From contig CM046832.1 in assembly GCA_025618425.1 (NCBI GenBank), positions 20,389,917-20,453,916 of the forward strand: a stretch of 64,000 bases of DNA. Direction: 5' to 3'. A program made the translations under genes and the position numbers. The first letter of the stretch is position 1. Every line of letters starts with the position of its first letter. A model generated the notes under the pieces. That model worked only from the letters and a program-made list of their open reading frames with translations. It had not been told where the DNA came from and searched no databases. Shown here piece by piece: positions 1 to 33,100 of the stretch. This DNA comes from Heliocidaris tuberculata (taxonomy: Eukaryota; Echinodermata; Echinoidea; Camarodonta; Echinometridae).

Positions 1-870
1 TTTTTTAAATTGATTTTGAGTATATAGTAGGTCTGACGATCGAGATGTAGGTTTTTGCACCCCCCCCCCCCGAAATAATAATGAAACACTAACACTCGCT
101 TTAGAAAACAAAGATAGGGACCTGCATAACATGCAAGTGGCACTGTTTTGCCTGAAACTTTCCAGTTGTGTGATTTTCAAGCATTTTGACTTTGTCTTTA
201 TCTACAATGAAGCTGACTTGCATTTCTGTTGGAGAAAAGGGTAAATAGTATAGACTTACCCTTTTCTCCTATAGAAAAGGGTTAATCATAGACTTACCGG
301 CTTTAATCTTCAATTTTGTTATATATGCCTTCCGTAAAGATTTTTGTTTAATACGCGAGACAATTGCATGGTTGTGGGGCAAGAGGGAAAACAAAAAAAT
401 ATAAGAACGATGTACCTGAAGAAAAATAAAGAAAGAAGATGCATGGACCCTGCTACTAGTAACAGGATGGAACAAGATAGCATTAACTTTGTTTTATTTT
501 AAATAAATGTATAAAATATTTAGAGTATGAGAAATCAAAATCAACAATGAAAATATATACCTTGAGCTGAGGGGATAAACTATAAAAACCTGCATTGCTT
601 TCTCGATGGGGGGTTTTGAACACTTATCCCAAACATTATAAACATTGCTAGCAAGGAAGATCAAAATGACTTGGACTTGACTTAAAGTAGAATTTCATTG
701 ATTTTGAATATTGATTTAATTTTTATTATTGCATAGGTGAAGCTTAGATTGGACAAGGTGATCAAAATTCAACGCTTGGAAACATTTGAAGTAATGATTA
801 TTATCAATTATGAAATGATATAACACAGCCCCGCTATAGCACCTATAGAGCTCTTTGAACGCTGCTGAGA
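1..870. other. Non-coding upstream DNA, nothing specific seen
   Basis: AT-rich, with a poly-C run at 61-71. A short inverted repeat occurs at about 235-300 (AGAAAAGGGTAAATAGTATA with a related reverse stretch). Open frames are short and without recognisable protein features. Confidence 0.5.
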
Positions 871-871
871 T

Positions 872-1429
872 ATGTGACGTCATACCGGGGAGCAATCCTT
901 CCTAAGCAGACGATGCCCCATAACATCTTATACATTTTCAGTGCCTGTTTTGTCATCTCATCTTCACTTATTTCTCTTACTTCACTAGCGTCAGTATAAA
1001 TGCTTATTTGTTGCCTCACTCTAAATTTCCTGCATGGTATTATTTTGATGAAAAATGCAGCGTTAAACAAATAAAAGAATCAATCGCTTGTAAACAAAAA
1101 AAGATGCCATTGTATTTTCAGCTGCATGCACCGCGGCATGTCGGCGTTTCAAGAGGGAACGAATACCATCCATGCTATAATTCAGCGGGCTTTACAATTC
1201 GAAAGTGTGATTTCTTTGATTGATCATTGACCCTTATCATGACTTTTTACAAACAAAAGATTTTAGTTACTAGAAACGGTTTCACTTCCCTTTTAGAATG
1301 ATGTGAAATACGGTCATGGTGAAACAAACCAAACTCTTTATAATTTAAAAATAATTGCATTGCAGTTACGTTCACTTGATATAGGACGTCGTCTGCTTAG
1401 GCAGGATTGGCACCTGATGTGACGTCACG
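872..1429. repeat. Palindromic element with CRE-containing inverted ends
   Basis: Left end: TGACGTCA at 875-882, followed by a stretch including CAATCCTTCCTAAGCAGACG. Right end is its reverse complement with small differences (CGTCTGCTTAGGCAGGATTG), with TGACGTCA at 1420-1427. Total about 0.55 kb, no coding capacity. Likely a non-autonomous inverted-repeat transposon. Confidence 0.6.
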
Positions 1430-1794
1430 AAAACATCGGTATATTTCTGGCGAATCGCTCGGATATCCCAGATGCTGAGAAGTGTTTTTATTTGTGTTAT
1501 TTTTTAATCATCAAACACGCACTTAACGTAAAACTTATACGATTACCATCTGCAAGCTTTCAAGTTTCTAGAGATACATTATGAGCATATTTGTGATTTG
1601 CTTTGAATATATATCTGGAAGGCTTGCAGCCTAACAACCCTGATTTCTCGGGATCCTGTGAGGCTGTTTACTGACAATCAATTTTTTTTTTCCACAAAAA
1701 AAATGTCATCCCATAATATAAGCAAACCTAAACAAAACAAATTGGAACCTCGCGCCGCAAACTTCAAACACATTTTCCAGTCCCCTAAATTCCA

Positions 1795-1945
1795 TTCTTA
1801 TTGGCTGGTTTAGGATTGTGGGCGTAGGGCGCGCGTTTCTTCTGTCAGCGTTCGCGAGTGTGCGGCTGCTCATTGGCTTATTATGCCTCGGCAGTGTGAC
1901 GTAGCGGAGGGCCCATATAACTACACGTTATATATGCAAATGTGT
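1795..1945 (+). promoter_or_regulatory. Probable SIN3 promoter region
   Basis: This stretch is richer in G+C and CpG than its surroundings. It carries two inverted CCAAT boxes (ATTGG at 1800-1804 and 1872-1876), a CRE-like TGACGTA at 1897-1903, and an octamer ATGCAAAT at 1934-1941 next to CATATAA at 1914-1920. It is the only promoter-like cluster upstream of the first coding exon. The transcription start and the 5' UTR exon are not determined; possible donors are at 2561/2562 and 2696/2697, and I cannot choose between them. Confidence 0.45.
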
Positions 1946-3839
1946 ATAATCGGATATCTTTCACGAAATGGATGTATTTATACGCACGGAATTGGACACA
2001 AAATCTAAGGATATCTGGACCATCGGATTTTTTTAACCGGTAAATTTGTGAAATGTGCTTTTTTAATTGTTCGTTTCTTTAGAATTACCCTTTGTAACAT
2101 GTAGATCGAAGTTTCAATTCTCCTCATTGTACATTTTACCAAGGTTTTTCGAGGCGGAGACCAAAGGAAATTTCTACCCGAGCTCTCGCAGTGTTTTGAT
2201 CGGTACGGTCGCACGGTCCAGCTGGTTGAACGCTTGCGTACTGTATAAAAATTGCTATCATTTTATCGTCGCAAATAGCTCTAGCATTATGCTTTAAAGG
2301 TGTTTAGAAGGAAAACAGACGCAGGATATTAATCGCTGCGGAATATGAAAATTATATTGTTCTTTATTTATTGTGCATTACTTGGTGGATCGCTCGTCTT
2401 TATTTTGTCACAAAGATAAGAAGAACATGTTTCCAGACTCGGTTTGAGAGGGGATCGAGCTTCGGCTGCATTTTTGGGGGGTGACATTTCATTTGCGGTA
2501 TGTGCTGGAAAATATATAATTGAGGGCTTTAAAGAATGTCTTCACGCTCCTGATGTCGTAGGTAGGACTTCTTGGTTATTTTCAATGTGTATTTTATTTC
2601 TTTACTATGTATTTCCTTCGTGTTTACATCATGGTTGCTGGAATGATTTTTGGAGGCGATTTTTTTTTTCATGCTCACCCGAAGACGATGCAGCAGGTTA
2701 GTGTGTGTAGTTTTGTGGACTAGGCCATGGCGTTATGGCGTCTGCCATAGACATCGACCGAGATCTCAGATAGTTTTCCTAAAGAAAATCTGACTCTAAA
2801 TTTATATGTCAATGTAAAATTGCAGTTCATATTATTTCATTTTTATTCATTATGATATTTTGCAAGTCTTCACAACACCCTCTGCTGTGTAAGTCCTGAA
2901 ATTGTTGGTTATGTGTGCCCTTCTACAGTACAATTTTTTTTTTTCAATGGTCTAACAAGTATAGCCAGCTTCCTGGTTATCCCGTAGATTTTGTTTATGG
3001 GGTGATACCATTTTTTGTGTAGGGGTAGTCAAAACATTTCAGTTGGGGGATCCTTAAGAGGAAACACAATATTGATTTGAATTTTCAAATTTAGCCCTTC
3101 TCTTGGTATAATTACACTTGCTTATGGAAGTTCTGTAGACTTGTTTTCATTTCAGTTATATATGTTTACTAGATCTGTAGTGAATAAATTAGAACGTACT
3201 CTGTTGGCCTATTTCAATACCTGGTCTCCCTATTTAGAGTGGTTTATGCTAATCAACCTAGGAGGGTTTCAGTCAGCCATTTTTGACACAGCAACAACTT
3301 GCGTTTGCCTGTGCACACAATGCAGATTTCCATGTGTATAAGAATTGTACGATGCATGCATAAACACACTGACCTAGTAGTACTCATACTATTTGTAAGT
3401 GGAGCCTTTCTGAAAGAGCACCACTCTTGATATCCTTGTTACTGTTAGGATGAATTTTCCTGTGAAATAGACACTGTGTTACTGTTATATTGTAAGCATT
3501 TGTGAAAATATATGTAGATTGCATTGGAGGCCTAACTTGCTAGAGGCTAGATCTTCAATGTACATGTATATCTACATGCTTCATTGGAAGTCTCTCCCAA
3601 AATACAAAAACAAGATAGACAAATATTTTAATATTTGTATTCACTCATTCTTTCATAGTGGTTAGATTAAAAATCCACGTCTTGTGGCACTAATGCCCAC
3701 TTGCACTGGATAAAAATATCACATTTGGAATAGCCTGACTGCTGTTATTGTTAATTTCATTTTTTGCAAAGTCTCTAAAAAGGAACTCCCCATCAAATGC
3801 TCCCCATTATGGCATGAGTATTTTAGCATGGTTAACATG

Positions 3840-4644
3840 AATGCGGGCTAACTCGGCACTAGGGCGAAGTCGGCCCTACCTATTTGAGGCCGAGTTAGCC
3901 CGGAGAGGTAGAATCGATCATGAAATACCAATCTGTAAGGTTTCCTTTTGATTACTAAATACTAGCTAAGAATACATTTTTAACTGTTCTTTTAATAGAA
4001 TTGTATGAAATACTTGTTTTGAAGATAATCTTGCAATTTTTTGGAGCTAATATCATATCAAAGTGACATTTTAGGCAGTTTAATCACAGCTCGCATTCGC
4101 AATCGCCGTGCGTTGCACTCACCATGACACTCACTGACTCAGTGACTGGGTTTGGTACTCGGACTCGTATCTGGACTCTGGAGATATATTTTGATGAATG
4201 AATTACTGCAAAATTCCGTAGATATTAATCATGTCTGAAACATAAACTGAAACTAACAACTGTTCATTGGATTATATTAATATTACTTCCATAAATTCTT
4301 GATGGATAACATTTTTTTACCGACTGTGAAGTTTTGCAGAATGAGTGTCCGACTCATCGCTCCGAGTCCATGCAAACGCAGTGCACACTATACGCACAGC
4401 GATTGCGAGCTGTGTCGTGTGATTAAACTGTCTAAAATGTCACTTTTACATCATGTTTCATCAAGAAAATTGCAAGATTATCATCTGAGTATTTCATACA
4501 ATGCTATCAAAAAGAATGGTTAATAAACGTATTCTTAGCTAGTAATCACAACAAAACTTTACACATTGGTATTTTATGATCGATTTAAACCCTCCGAGCT
4601 AACTCGGCCTCACTTTTCCTGTAGTGCCGAGTTAGCCCGACCCC
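3840..4644. mobile_element. Palindromic non-autonomous DNA transposon with 9-bp target duplication
   Basis: GTTAACATG occurs at 3831-3839 and again at 4645-4653, directly flanking an 805-bp palindrome. Ends share CGGGCTAACTCGGC; interior arms also pair (for example CTCGCATTCGCAATCGC near 4090 with GCGATTGCGAGC near 4400). An 8- or 9-bp duplication would suit hAT- or Mutator-like transposition. No transposase remains. Confidence 0.7.
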
Positions 4645-4864
4645 GTTAACATGTACTTAGGATAAATGATGAACCATTACATAGGCCAATTTTAGATTAA
4701 GATCATCAACAAAATGTGAAAATTAGCTGTATTAGACGTTACTATTAAATAATTCTATTGTGTTATTTATATGTGTAGATTATCTTATTTTTATAATATG
4801 ATTATGTGAATAGACATACTACAAGTGAATTACTTATTAGTCGACTTGACATTTTATGACCTAG

Positions 4865-5310
4865 AAAAGTTCTGTCCGTTGAAGTTTTCTTGTGATTTGG
4901 GGTTTTGTGATGATGTGATCCCATGTCGATGCAAAACAATTTCAGCTTTGTTTCTCCCATTGCAACATGGATCATTTTGCATAATTTGCATAAATAAAAA
5001 ACGTCACATATACAGGCAATCTTAAACAACTCAGACAACTTTTACACACTGTGTGCTGCACCCAATGCTAACAGTGTTGTTAATCTTGTGTAATGATAAT
5101 GAAACCTGTGATCCAGTACAATTCTCTGGTATACTCTCCGTTCTTTGCATCGCAGGTTATGCTGCATAAGATGAATAACACACTTGACTTTGATATGCAA
5201 ATTATGCAATTCGCTTAAGGCTGCCCCTTGAGCAACAAAACTGAAAATGTTCTTTAACCATTTACGACTACAAATCAAGAAAGGAAATTCAACGGACAGA
5301 ACTTTTGTAG
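4865..5310. repeat. Inverted-repeat element, about 0.45 kb
   Basis: The left end AAAGTTCTGTCCGTTGAA pairs with the right end TTCAACGGACAGAACTTT; further pairing exists inward (TTGCATAATTTGCATA with the stretch near 5200). Non-coding; likely a MITE-like element. Confidence 0.55.
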
Positions 5311-5529
5311 GTTCACTGTTGGCTGTATAGGAGCATCAAATGGACTATTTCCATGTGAATGTAATATATATTGCATGTCATGAAGGCCTAACCAAGGCTG
5401 AATATGGAATGGAACAAAAATTAATATTTCATGTCCTGATAATAGATTAAACCAATTTTTGCTCATTTAACTTTCTATTAATCATAATCAGTTTTTGTTT
5501 TTGATCATCATTTTACCCTCTCAAAGTCA

Positions 5530-5715
5530 AAGTTAATGCTTAAAGAGAAGGGTTGAGTTCTGGGAAAGGTGAAAAATAATTTGTGAGCTTCCTCATTCTT
5601 TTTATGTCAGTTTGGAAGAACATTATAAGATAAATGTCCCCTGAAAAGGATAGCTCTTCAAATGCCCTCATATTCAAAATATGATAAGAAATAGCTGAAA
5701 TGTTTGAGCCGAACA
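5530..5715. repeat. Dispersed repeat, copy 1 (inverse copy at 54300-54500)
   Basis: This segment (GGGTTGAGTTCTGGGAAAGG through AAATAGCTGAAATGTTTGAG) matches, in reverse complement, the stretch at about 54300-54500 in a SELENBP1 intron. Similarity is by eye and imperfect. Function unknown. Confidence 0.5.
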
Positions 5716-5920
5716 TTCATGCCACTTTTGTGTGCAGTCCCATATACTCATTTCTGTGTGCAGTACATGTGCTTTTCTGCGAGATTGGTTCAATTTCTTA
5801 TCATTTTGATCATTCCAAAACCTCACAGTATAAAACAATTCTTATGCAGACATGATCACATGACCAACCTTTCCGAATTGCTTTAACACAGTTTCTTTCA
5901 CAATGTAATTGCATGACCAG

Positions 5921-6489
5921 GGCCCCGTTGCATAAAACTTACCATTAACCCTTTCAGGACAGTGATTATTTAAGTGCTAAATTGATCACATTTTGTTCTT
6001 CAAATTGGCAACAATAATATTTTTCTTTTAGTGCTACATGGTTCAAATAAGGTGTAATGTCTTTGAAAACAATATATATGGTTAGAAATTTGTTGAATAG
6101 TTGAAAGAAATTGCCAATTTTGATGAAAAACAATGATTTTTAACCTCTCAATGTGTTGCCAATTTAAGGATCTCAACGCTTATTCTTGTTTTTAAAATTC
6201 CTGGCATCAAACGCAATATGGTCATGCAATAAAAATGGACATAGTGTGTGCAGAAAATTTTGCTCTTTCTACTCGTGCATCTGGTATATTTTTTAGAGCT
6301 CTGGATCAAAAGTTATTGAGCCAAACCACAAAATGTGGTCAATTGTCTTGAAAGGGTTAACGGTAACTTTGCCATCAATGGTAACTCCCATGGAAAAATT
6401 GATTTTGATTGGCTGTTGAGTGATGTTACCATGGAAGTTACCATTGATAGTAGAGTTACCATTAATGGTAAGTTTTATGCAACGGGGCC
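5921..6489. mobile_element. MITE with GGCCCCGTTGCAT ends, interrupted by a TTAA element
   Basis: Its ends are perfect inverted repeats starting GGCCCCGTTGCATAAAACTT. A CAG flanks each side (5918-5920 and 6490-6492). Once the inner insertion 5949-6356 and one TTAA are removed, the MITE is about 157 bp. This is a direct case of nested transposition. Confidence 0.75.
5949..6356. mobile_element. TTAA-flanked non-autonomous element nested in a MITE
   Basis: TTAA occurs at 5945-5948 and 6357-6360. Ends are CCCTTTCAGGACA and TTGTCTTGAAAGGG, an imperfect 15-bp inverted repeat. TTAA duplication is typical of piggyBac and Kolobok superfamilies; no transposase is present, so the superfamily is open. 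Confidence 0.7.
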
Positions 6490-7110
6490 CAGAACTCTAC
6501 TTTATCTTTCAATGTAACTAAGAACACATGTATTAATTTTCTTTCTTAATTTTACGAGATATATATTGATAACCATATTGTATGCCATGTTGGTCTTCTT
6601 TCTGGAAGTGTTCTTGAGCTTGACTCAATGATTTCATTTTCTAGCAGGTCCATAGACTTCATGTAAGATAATTAAAATAAAATAAAAGGAAATGAAGTGT
6701 TCTTAAAATGTGAATATTGTGATTGTACATGAATGTGTAAAGTAATTAGAAATCACTATATAAATGTACACATAACCTTTTTAATAATAATAATTGTCCT
6801 TTCTCTTCAAATCTGTAATTTTTTAAGCGCTCTGGTACTTTCTGTTTTTAGTGCGCCTAAATATTTAATAGTTATTATCACTATATAAATTTACACATAC
6901 AATTTAACTTTTTTCGAAGATCTAGACTTTGCAAGACGTAATTGCTAGTATTATGTACTAAATTTGAAAGTTTAAAACAAAATAGACTAGGTTGCTAATG
7001 TATTATAGTCATCATCATTGTCTATGTGTCTAGTACAAAATGGATTTGGAAATTGATACAGCCTGTCTCAAAAATTAAAGTACTCATGCATTGGTAATTT
7101 AATTTTTCTA

Positions 7111-7585
7111 TTAAAGGGAAACCCAACCTTAATGGTGAGTTGTTCTGAAAGAAAGAGGAAAAATCAGAGAAGTAGATTGGTGAAAGTTTGAATGAAATCG
7201 GTCAAGCATTATTCATATAAATTTCATTTTTTCCAAATGTATCAATCAGTATGATCCTTTTCTTTTATGAGTACCCATAGCAATATGCTATCTATAGTAC
7301 AATATATTTTCGGGATAATGAGGACTGAGGGAAAAGGAGCTTTGGAGAAAACTGCAAGTTAATGATATTTTAGCGCATAACAAATGGGAGAGTTGACCAC
7401 CGATATGTCACAATCGACTCACCAAATCAGCAATTTGAGATTAGATTTGCATAGATTTAGTGATCTCATTTTTCAGAAATCCATTACTTTCTTATTCCTT
7501 GTCCAGTCTCTTTCAAATTTTTACCATCCTGGTTTTTTTCTTCATGCAAAATCATCTTATTTTCAAGGTTGGGATTGCCCTTTAA
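7111..7585. repeat. MITE-like element with TTAAAGGG ends
   Basis: The left end TTAAAGGGAAACCCAACCTT pairs imperfectly with the right end AAGGTTGGGATTGCCCTTTA. Both ends can be read as TTAA flanking AGGG/CCCT. No coding sequence. Confidence 0.55.
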
Positions 7586-8298
7586 TAATATTATTTTAAG
7601 AGAATATTTTCAGTTTAAGAATTATTGTTTTCTTTTCAGATTTCCTTCAGTGTAAAGTTGTTTATTGCAGAATTGATTTTTTTTTCTTCCGCATTTTAGT
7701 TTTACTAGCTTAATCTTTATATCCGTTAATGAAATTACTTCTTTCTTCTTCTTTTTATTTTTTTGGAACTCCAGGGCATAAAACTGGAATACAAGTAATA
7801 AAGAATTATTGATTGAATTAAAAAGTTTTGAAAAAATATGTATCTCTTATGCTTTGTGAAAAATTTAGCGAATAACCTTTCAATCTCATTTCATTATCGC
7901 TTTTTTTATTTTTTCATAAATTTTTTGTGTGCAAATGCATAAAATGTGAATATGTGTTCAAATGTGTAAACCCTTATACAATGAATGTATATGTATGTGT
8001 GTATCCCTTTCAGAATGCTTTGGTAAGGAGTTAGGACTAAGGATCAAACAGTTTTTTTCTTTTTGTGATTGATGTTAAAGTTCCAACAAAACGTAATATG
8101 GTGAAAATGTAGGAAATACAACTACATCAGGTTTCATATTATTAATAGTAATTTTGAATGGCTTTTCTTTCATGTGACAATAGGGTACATGTATAATCAC
8201 ACTTGCTTCAAAAATATTTCATTCATAAAATACACAATGTATGCTCATCAGCATGTGCAATCTGCCCTTTTCTTCTCAAGGCCATTCTGTATTATACA

Positions 8299-8330
8299 GT
8301 GCGTCCCAGAAAAAACGAAACCCTAAAATA
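8299..8330. repeat. Solo transposon-end-like sequence CAGTGCGTCCCAGAAA
   Basis: The sequence starting at about 8299 resembles short inverted ends seen in many marine invertebrate repeats. I found no matching opposite end nearby, so this is only a tentative fragment. Confidence 0.25.
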
Positions 8331-8519
8331 AAGGGTCATTGTGACCACACTATGTGCTTTATGACAATAACTATCTATTTTCCATAAACATGGAGTATTA
8401 TGCTTTGAAATGATACCTTGATGGCATCCATCCTTACATGTTTTACTGAGCAGTAGCATTTTGAAAATGACATGTATGTAAGAACTGAGTTGTGCCGGAT
8501 TTGGGTGAAACCGTGAAAA

Positions 8520-9181
8520 CATTAAATTTAACCTCAAAGAACTTTATCTTAGGCTTTTTACACTTGTAAAATTTGGCTTAGTCCCGTACTATCGGTGTGG
8601 CTAAATGAGCATTTAGCCCCACCGATAGTACGGGACTAAGCTTAGCCCATTTTCTGTTCACATTGCGTTTTACCAAAGTAGGCTAACTCCAAGATAGTAC
8701 GGGACTATTTTAGCCCTGGAAAAAAGCAGGGTTAGCCCTACCAAAGGTGGGGCTAAATGTCGGAAAATGGGGATAAGTGCTCTGGCTAGGGGGATAGTAT
8801 GGGACTAAAACTGCCAATGGGAACAGCAAAAAATATAGTCTGGGGTTAAGGATAGTACGGGGTTAAAAAAATCAAGTGTTAAAAGCCTATCTGAAATTCT
8901 ATAGGTCAACAGTTTAGGAGTATGAAGGAAGTAAAGGATAACATGAAGGTGCTCGGGCGGAACCGAACCTCGGAGTTGGGTTTCGCGCGAGCCCTTATCT
9001 TGGCGAGCGCATACGGGTGTATTGAGTAGTCTACTCGCGAGTCGCTTTTATGCTTACAGAGAGTATAATTATCTCTTTATAAAAGTGATATTCGAAGCCC
9101 ATATTTGGAATATAGTAGAATGACATGGAACCTCTAACATACAGAGTAAAATATTTTTGGGTGATTGGTACATGTACCCTT
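8520..9181. repeat. Dispersed repeat, copy interrupted by an inverted-repeat element
   Basis: Homologous by eye to 48658-48955: both have CCTCAAAGAACTTT, TCTATAGG, GTAGTCTACTC, AACATACAGAG and GTGATTGGTACA in the same order. This copy contains an extra element at 8550-8889 and lies in the first SIN3 intron. Confidence 0.7.
8550..8889. mobile_element. Short transposon built of repeated ATAGTACGGGACTA units
   Basis: Inverted ends are TAGGCTTTTTACACTTG (left) and CAAGTGTTAAAAGCCTA (right). Candidate 3-bp duplication TCT at 8547-8549 and 8890-8892, supported by the related copy at 48658-48955, which lacks the insert. Inside, a near-perfect hairpin spans 8578-8637 and related motifs recur at about 8693, 8797 and 8854. 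Confidence 0.7.
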
Positions 9182-9362
9182 TAAGTCCCCATCACTGACA
9201 CCACCCTACTGTGCTAACGATACTTTCTTTCTTGAGTTGATCCAAGTAAATGTAGTTAATGTAGATATTTTCTGTAAAATTAATTATATCTGTTTGCCTT
9301 CCAAGCAGATTCTAGACATAGAGGACCCCTGATATTCTTCTTCTGGCTGTTGCTTCAACATT

Positions 9363-30117
<20,755 letters not shown>

Positions 30118-33100
30118 CTGCTGCTGGATTCCTGCTTAGAACTATGAACATTGATGATGATACAAGCAGGCTGGAGTGAGTTGGAATATTACTATTCAGA
30201 TCTCCAGTGTCAACGACTGCATCCCAAGAAGCAGAATGTGACACTAGTATCACTCCATCGAGTACCTGACTCTTCCTGTATTCCCTGTCGAGAACATCTT
30301 GTATATTAATATTTCAAAACAGTACAACACTCTCTGTTGAATGTCATTGTTGGTATTATTTATAGTAGCCCAATTTACTTCATAGACATGTAATAGCACT
30401 TGCTTTGAGAAGAGTGATATTATTTATTTTTTGCATACTGATTAATTTTAGTGAGTTAGCAAGCATATATGTCTGAGTGTTGCTTCAGGTTTAAAGTTTT
30501 ATCAGTATGGGATAGAAATGCTTACTTACTTGAAAAGTGACTCATAATTTTCTCTGTAAAGGTTACTTTAATGTCTTTTTAAAAAGCTTTCATCTGTAAG
30601 ACATAGAATTTTCTCATTGTGACATACCAGAATGCAATGAACAAAACCAAAAATTAAACCTGCAGGTGTGACATGGTAAAATGCATGTTTTGGGGATTGC
30701 ATCCTTCCCCAGCACACAACTGCACCAAATTTAATGGCAAAAATGTAGTCATCCTTATGAAATACCTTTCTATTTATACACATGTAGCAAGATATTTGAA
30801 TACTGTTGCTGCATTTATTAACAGAGAAGTCAGTCAATGTGGAAATGACATTCTGATACATTCCAGTTTAATACAGGAACCCCTGACATGTTGTGTGCTT
30901 CTTTGTTTTCTTCCTTCTTTTTTATCTTACTGTCATCTTATCTTTCACTGCCTCTCTCCTTACAATGGCATTTGAGTATGTATACCTGAAACAGACTGTT
31001 CATTGACTTTAAATAGCATTAATGATAATGCAATTTTCTTTGAGTTTCATGTGAATTCATTATTTTATTTCTCTTTGCATTTTTTGCTTGTTCAGACATG
31101 ATTACTGCTTTCAGGACCATATCTGGATAAACTTGACTTTATTCAGTCAAAAAATACTCAGGCAATAATGGGTCAAATATCTTTTTTGGCCACCAGAAAA
31201 TTATGCATAATGTAAGATTCATGAATCTGTGCATGGCCTGGCTTTGTTCTGATCCTGGTAACAGAGAGCCATCATACCTATGTCATGATTCTCAGAGTTC
31301 TAACCATAATGTTTCAATTTCAAATATTAATTGAAATGAATATTCTCACAGAAGAGTGCTGCAATGTTACATTTAGTTTGGTTCAGGTTTCCTTGTCATA
31401 TGTCACAATTTGTATTATTTGAGCGATTGGAAAATAGTCATCAAAAGATGATATTTTTCAATAATATACACTCCATAAGACTTCAAAGGACAAGGAGTGA
31501 AGGTCAATGTGATTTTCCATTCAGAGCTCTCCCCTAAAATTTATTATCAGTTGGTGTACTGTGAAATGTTGGTGGTAACTGTTATGCTAATCCTGATGTC
31601 TGATTAAAACTCCATTTAATAATTGTAATGATAATAATAATAATAGTGGCTTCTTATATAGCGCTCATGTCCGTCACGTTGTGACGTTCCTGGCGCTCCA
31701 AACATTATTACCCTGGTCACAGCTTGGCGGCTAAATATGTAGCGCTGTAGCAATGGTACTCATCTACACCTGGATAGAGAGTGGCAAATTTGGATTAATG
31801 TCTTGCCATAGGATGTTAGTGCCAGGTTGGGATTTGAACCCTCCACCTTTTAATTGAGGGTCAAATGAAAGAACCACTCTATACCACTACACCTCGACAG
31901 TAGGTTCCCATGTCCATGTAGCTCAGCTCACATGGTTGGAATGAGAGAGCAGGTCAAGTTTGAATTACAGTGTCTGGAGAATAGTTTTACACAATGTGGT
32001 CTTGAAACAAGTATTCAAGATATGTGTGTCTATAGAAAATGTAAACATTCTGCAAAGTCAAATTTTGGTATTGTATTCAGGATTGAGGAATAAGATAAGA
32101 CCGAACATAGGTAGACGTGTGACAGGTAGGAACTGGATTTCCAGTGCAACCTTTTCTGTGAGTGTTGATATCACAACTTTTAAAAATCATTAATTAATGT
32201 TATTGTGGATCTAGATGAGTGGTGCTGATACACTTAAAAAGTTTTGATATTTATACTACAAAACGTATTCTTTGTTATGGTCCATCAAAATTATTACTTG
32301 ATTCGAGTTTGAAGAATTTAATACCTTTGCAAGTAATGTACTTTGTTGCAGGAATTTGAGGCATTTTCCTTTCCATTTTTTGGTGTCAAATTTGACTTGA
32401 AATAACCATGAGTTTTACAATGCTTTTAATAGTCAGCTTATAATGTGTGCAATGAGGGAAAAACAATGAAAACTTTCTTCTAGTTGTAAGAATTACATAA
32501 AACATCCTGGCAAATTTTGTGTTGTTTTTTTTTTTTTCTTCTTCTTCTAATAAGTTTGTATAAATTTGACACTGGTAGTTTGGTTGCATTCAGTCTATCA
32601 AGATTATTAGAATCTGCAGAGGGCATACTAACACAATAATGCAATTTTTTTTTCTTGTTGCCCTGGGGGGGGGGGGAGGGTTTGAGGTGTATTGAGAAAG
32701 AAAAACAAATCAGACGAGATTGTATTTGGTCCCACCTAATGTGACTGGTCTTATCAGGGATCGGACCAAGCTTGTATCTATTGAGAGGTTATAACCTATG
32801 GGTAATACCATGTACAAATGTAAATTGGAAATCATGTCTATCTTTACACTTTGAAACATGGGTGTCGTATGGAGACATGTGTGTATATATGTAAATACAT
32901 TTTTTTGTACAATATCTGAAAAAGAAAAGAATATTCCTATAGATACATGACTTATCAATATCAGGTTGATGTAAGTATATGGTTTTGTTCTTTTTTTAAA
33001 TTATGTCTGCTTGTAGAATAAGACCACTTACATTCTGAAACTTTATGATCTTTAGCCCTTGTCTTTCTGTACAAACTTTGTTTGTACAGGTACATGCTTT

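Larger units (their letters stand above)
2700..9308 (+). other. Probable first intron of SIN3, repeat-rich
   Basis: No coding sequence recognised. Apart from the elements listed separately (3840-4644, 4865-5310, 5530-5715, 5921-6489, 7111-7585, 8520-9181), I see only AT-rich DNA. The intron call depends on the promoter being at about 1.8-1.95 kb. Confidence 0.45.
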
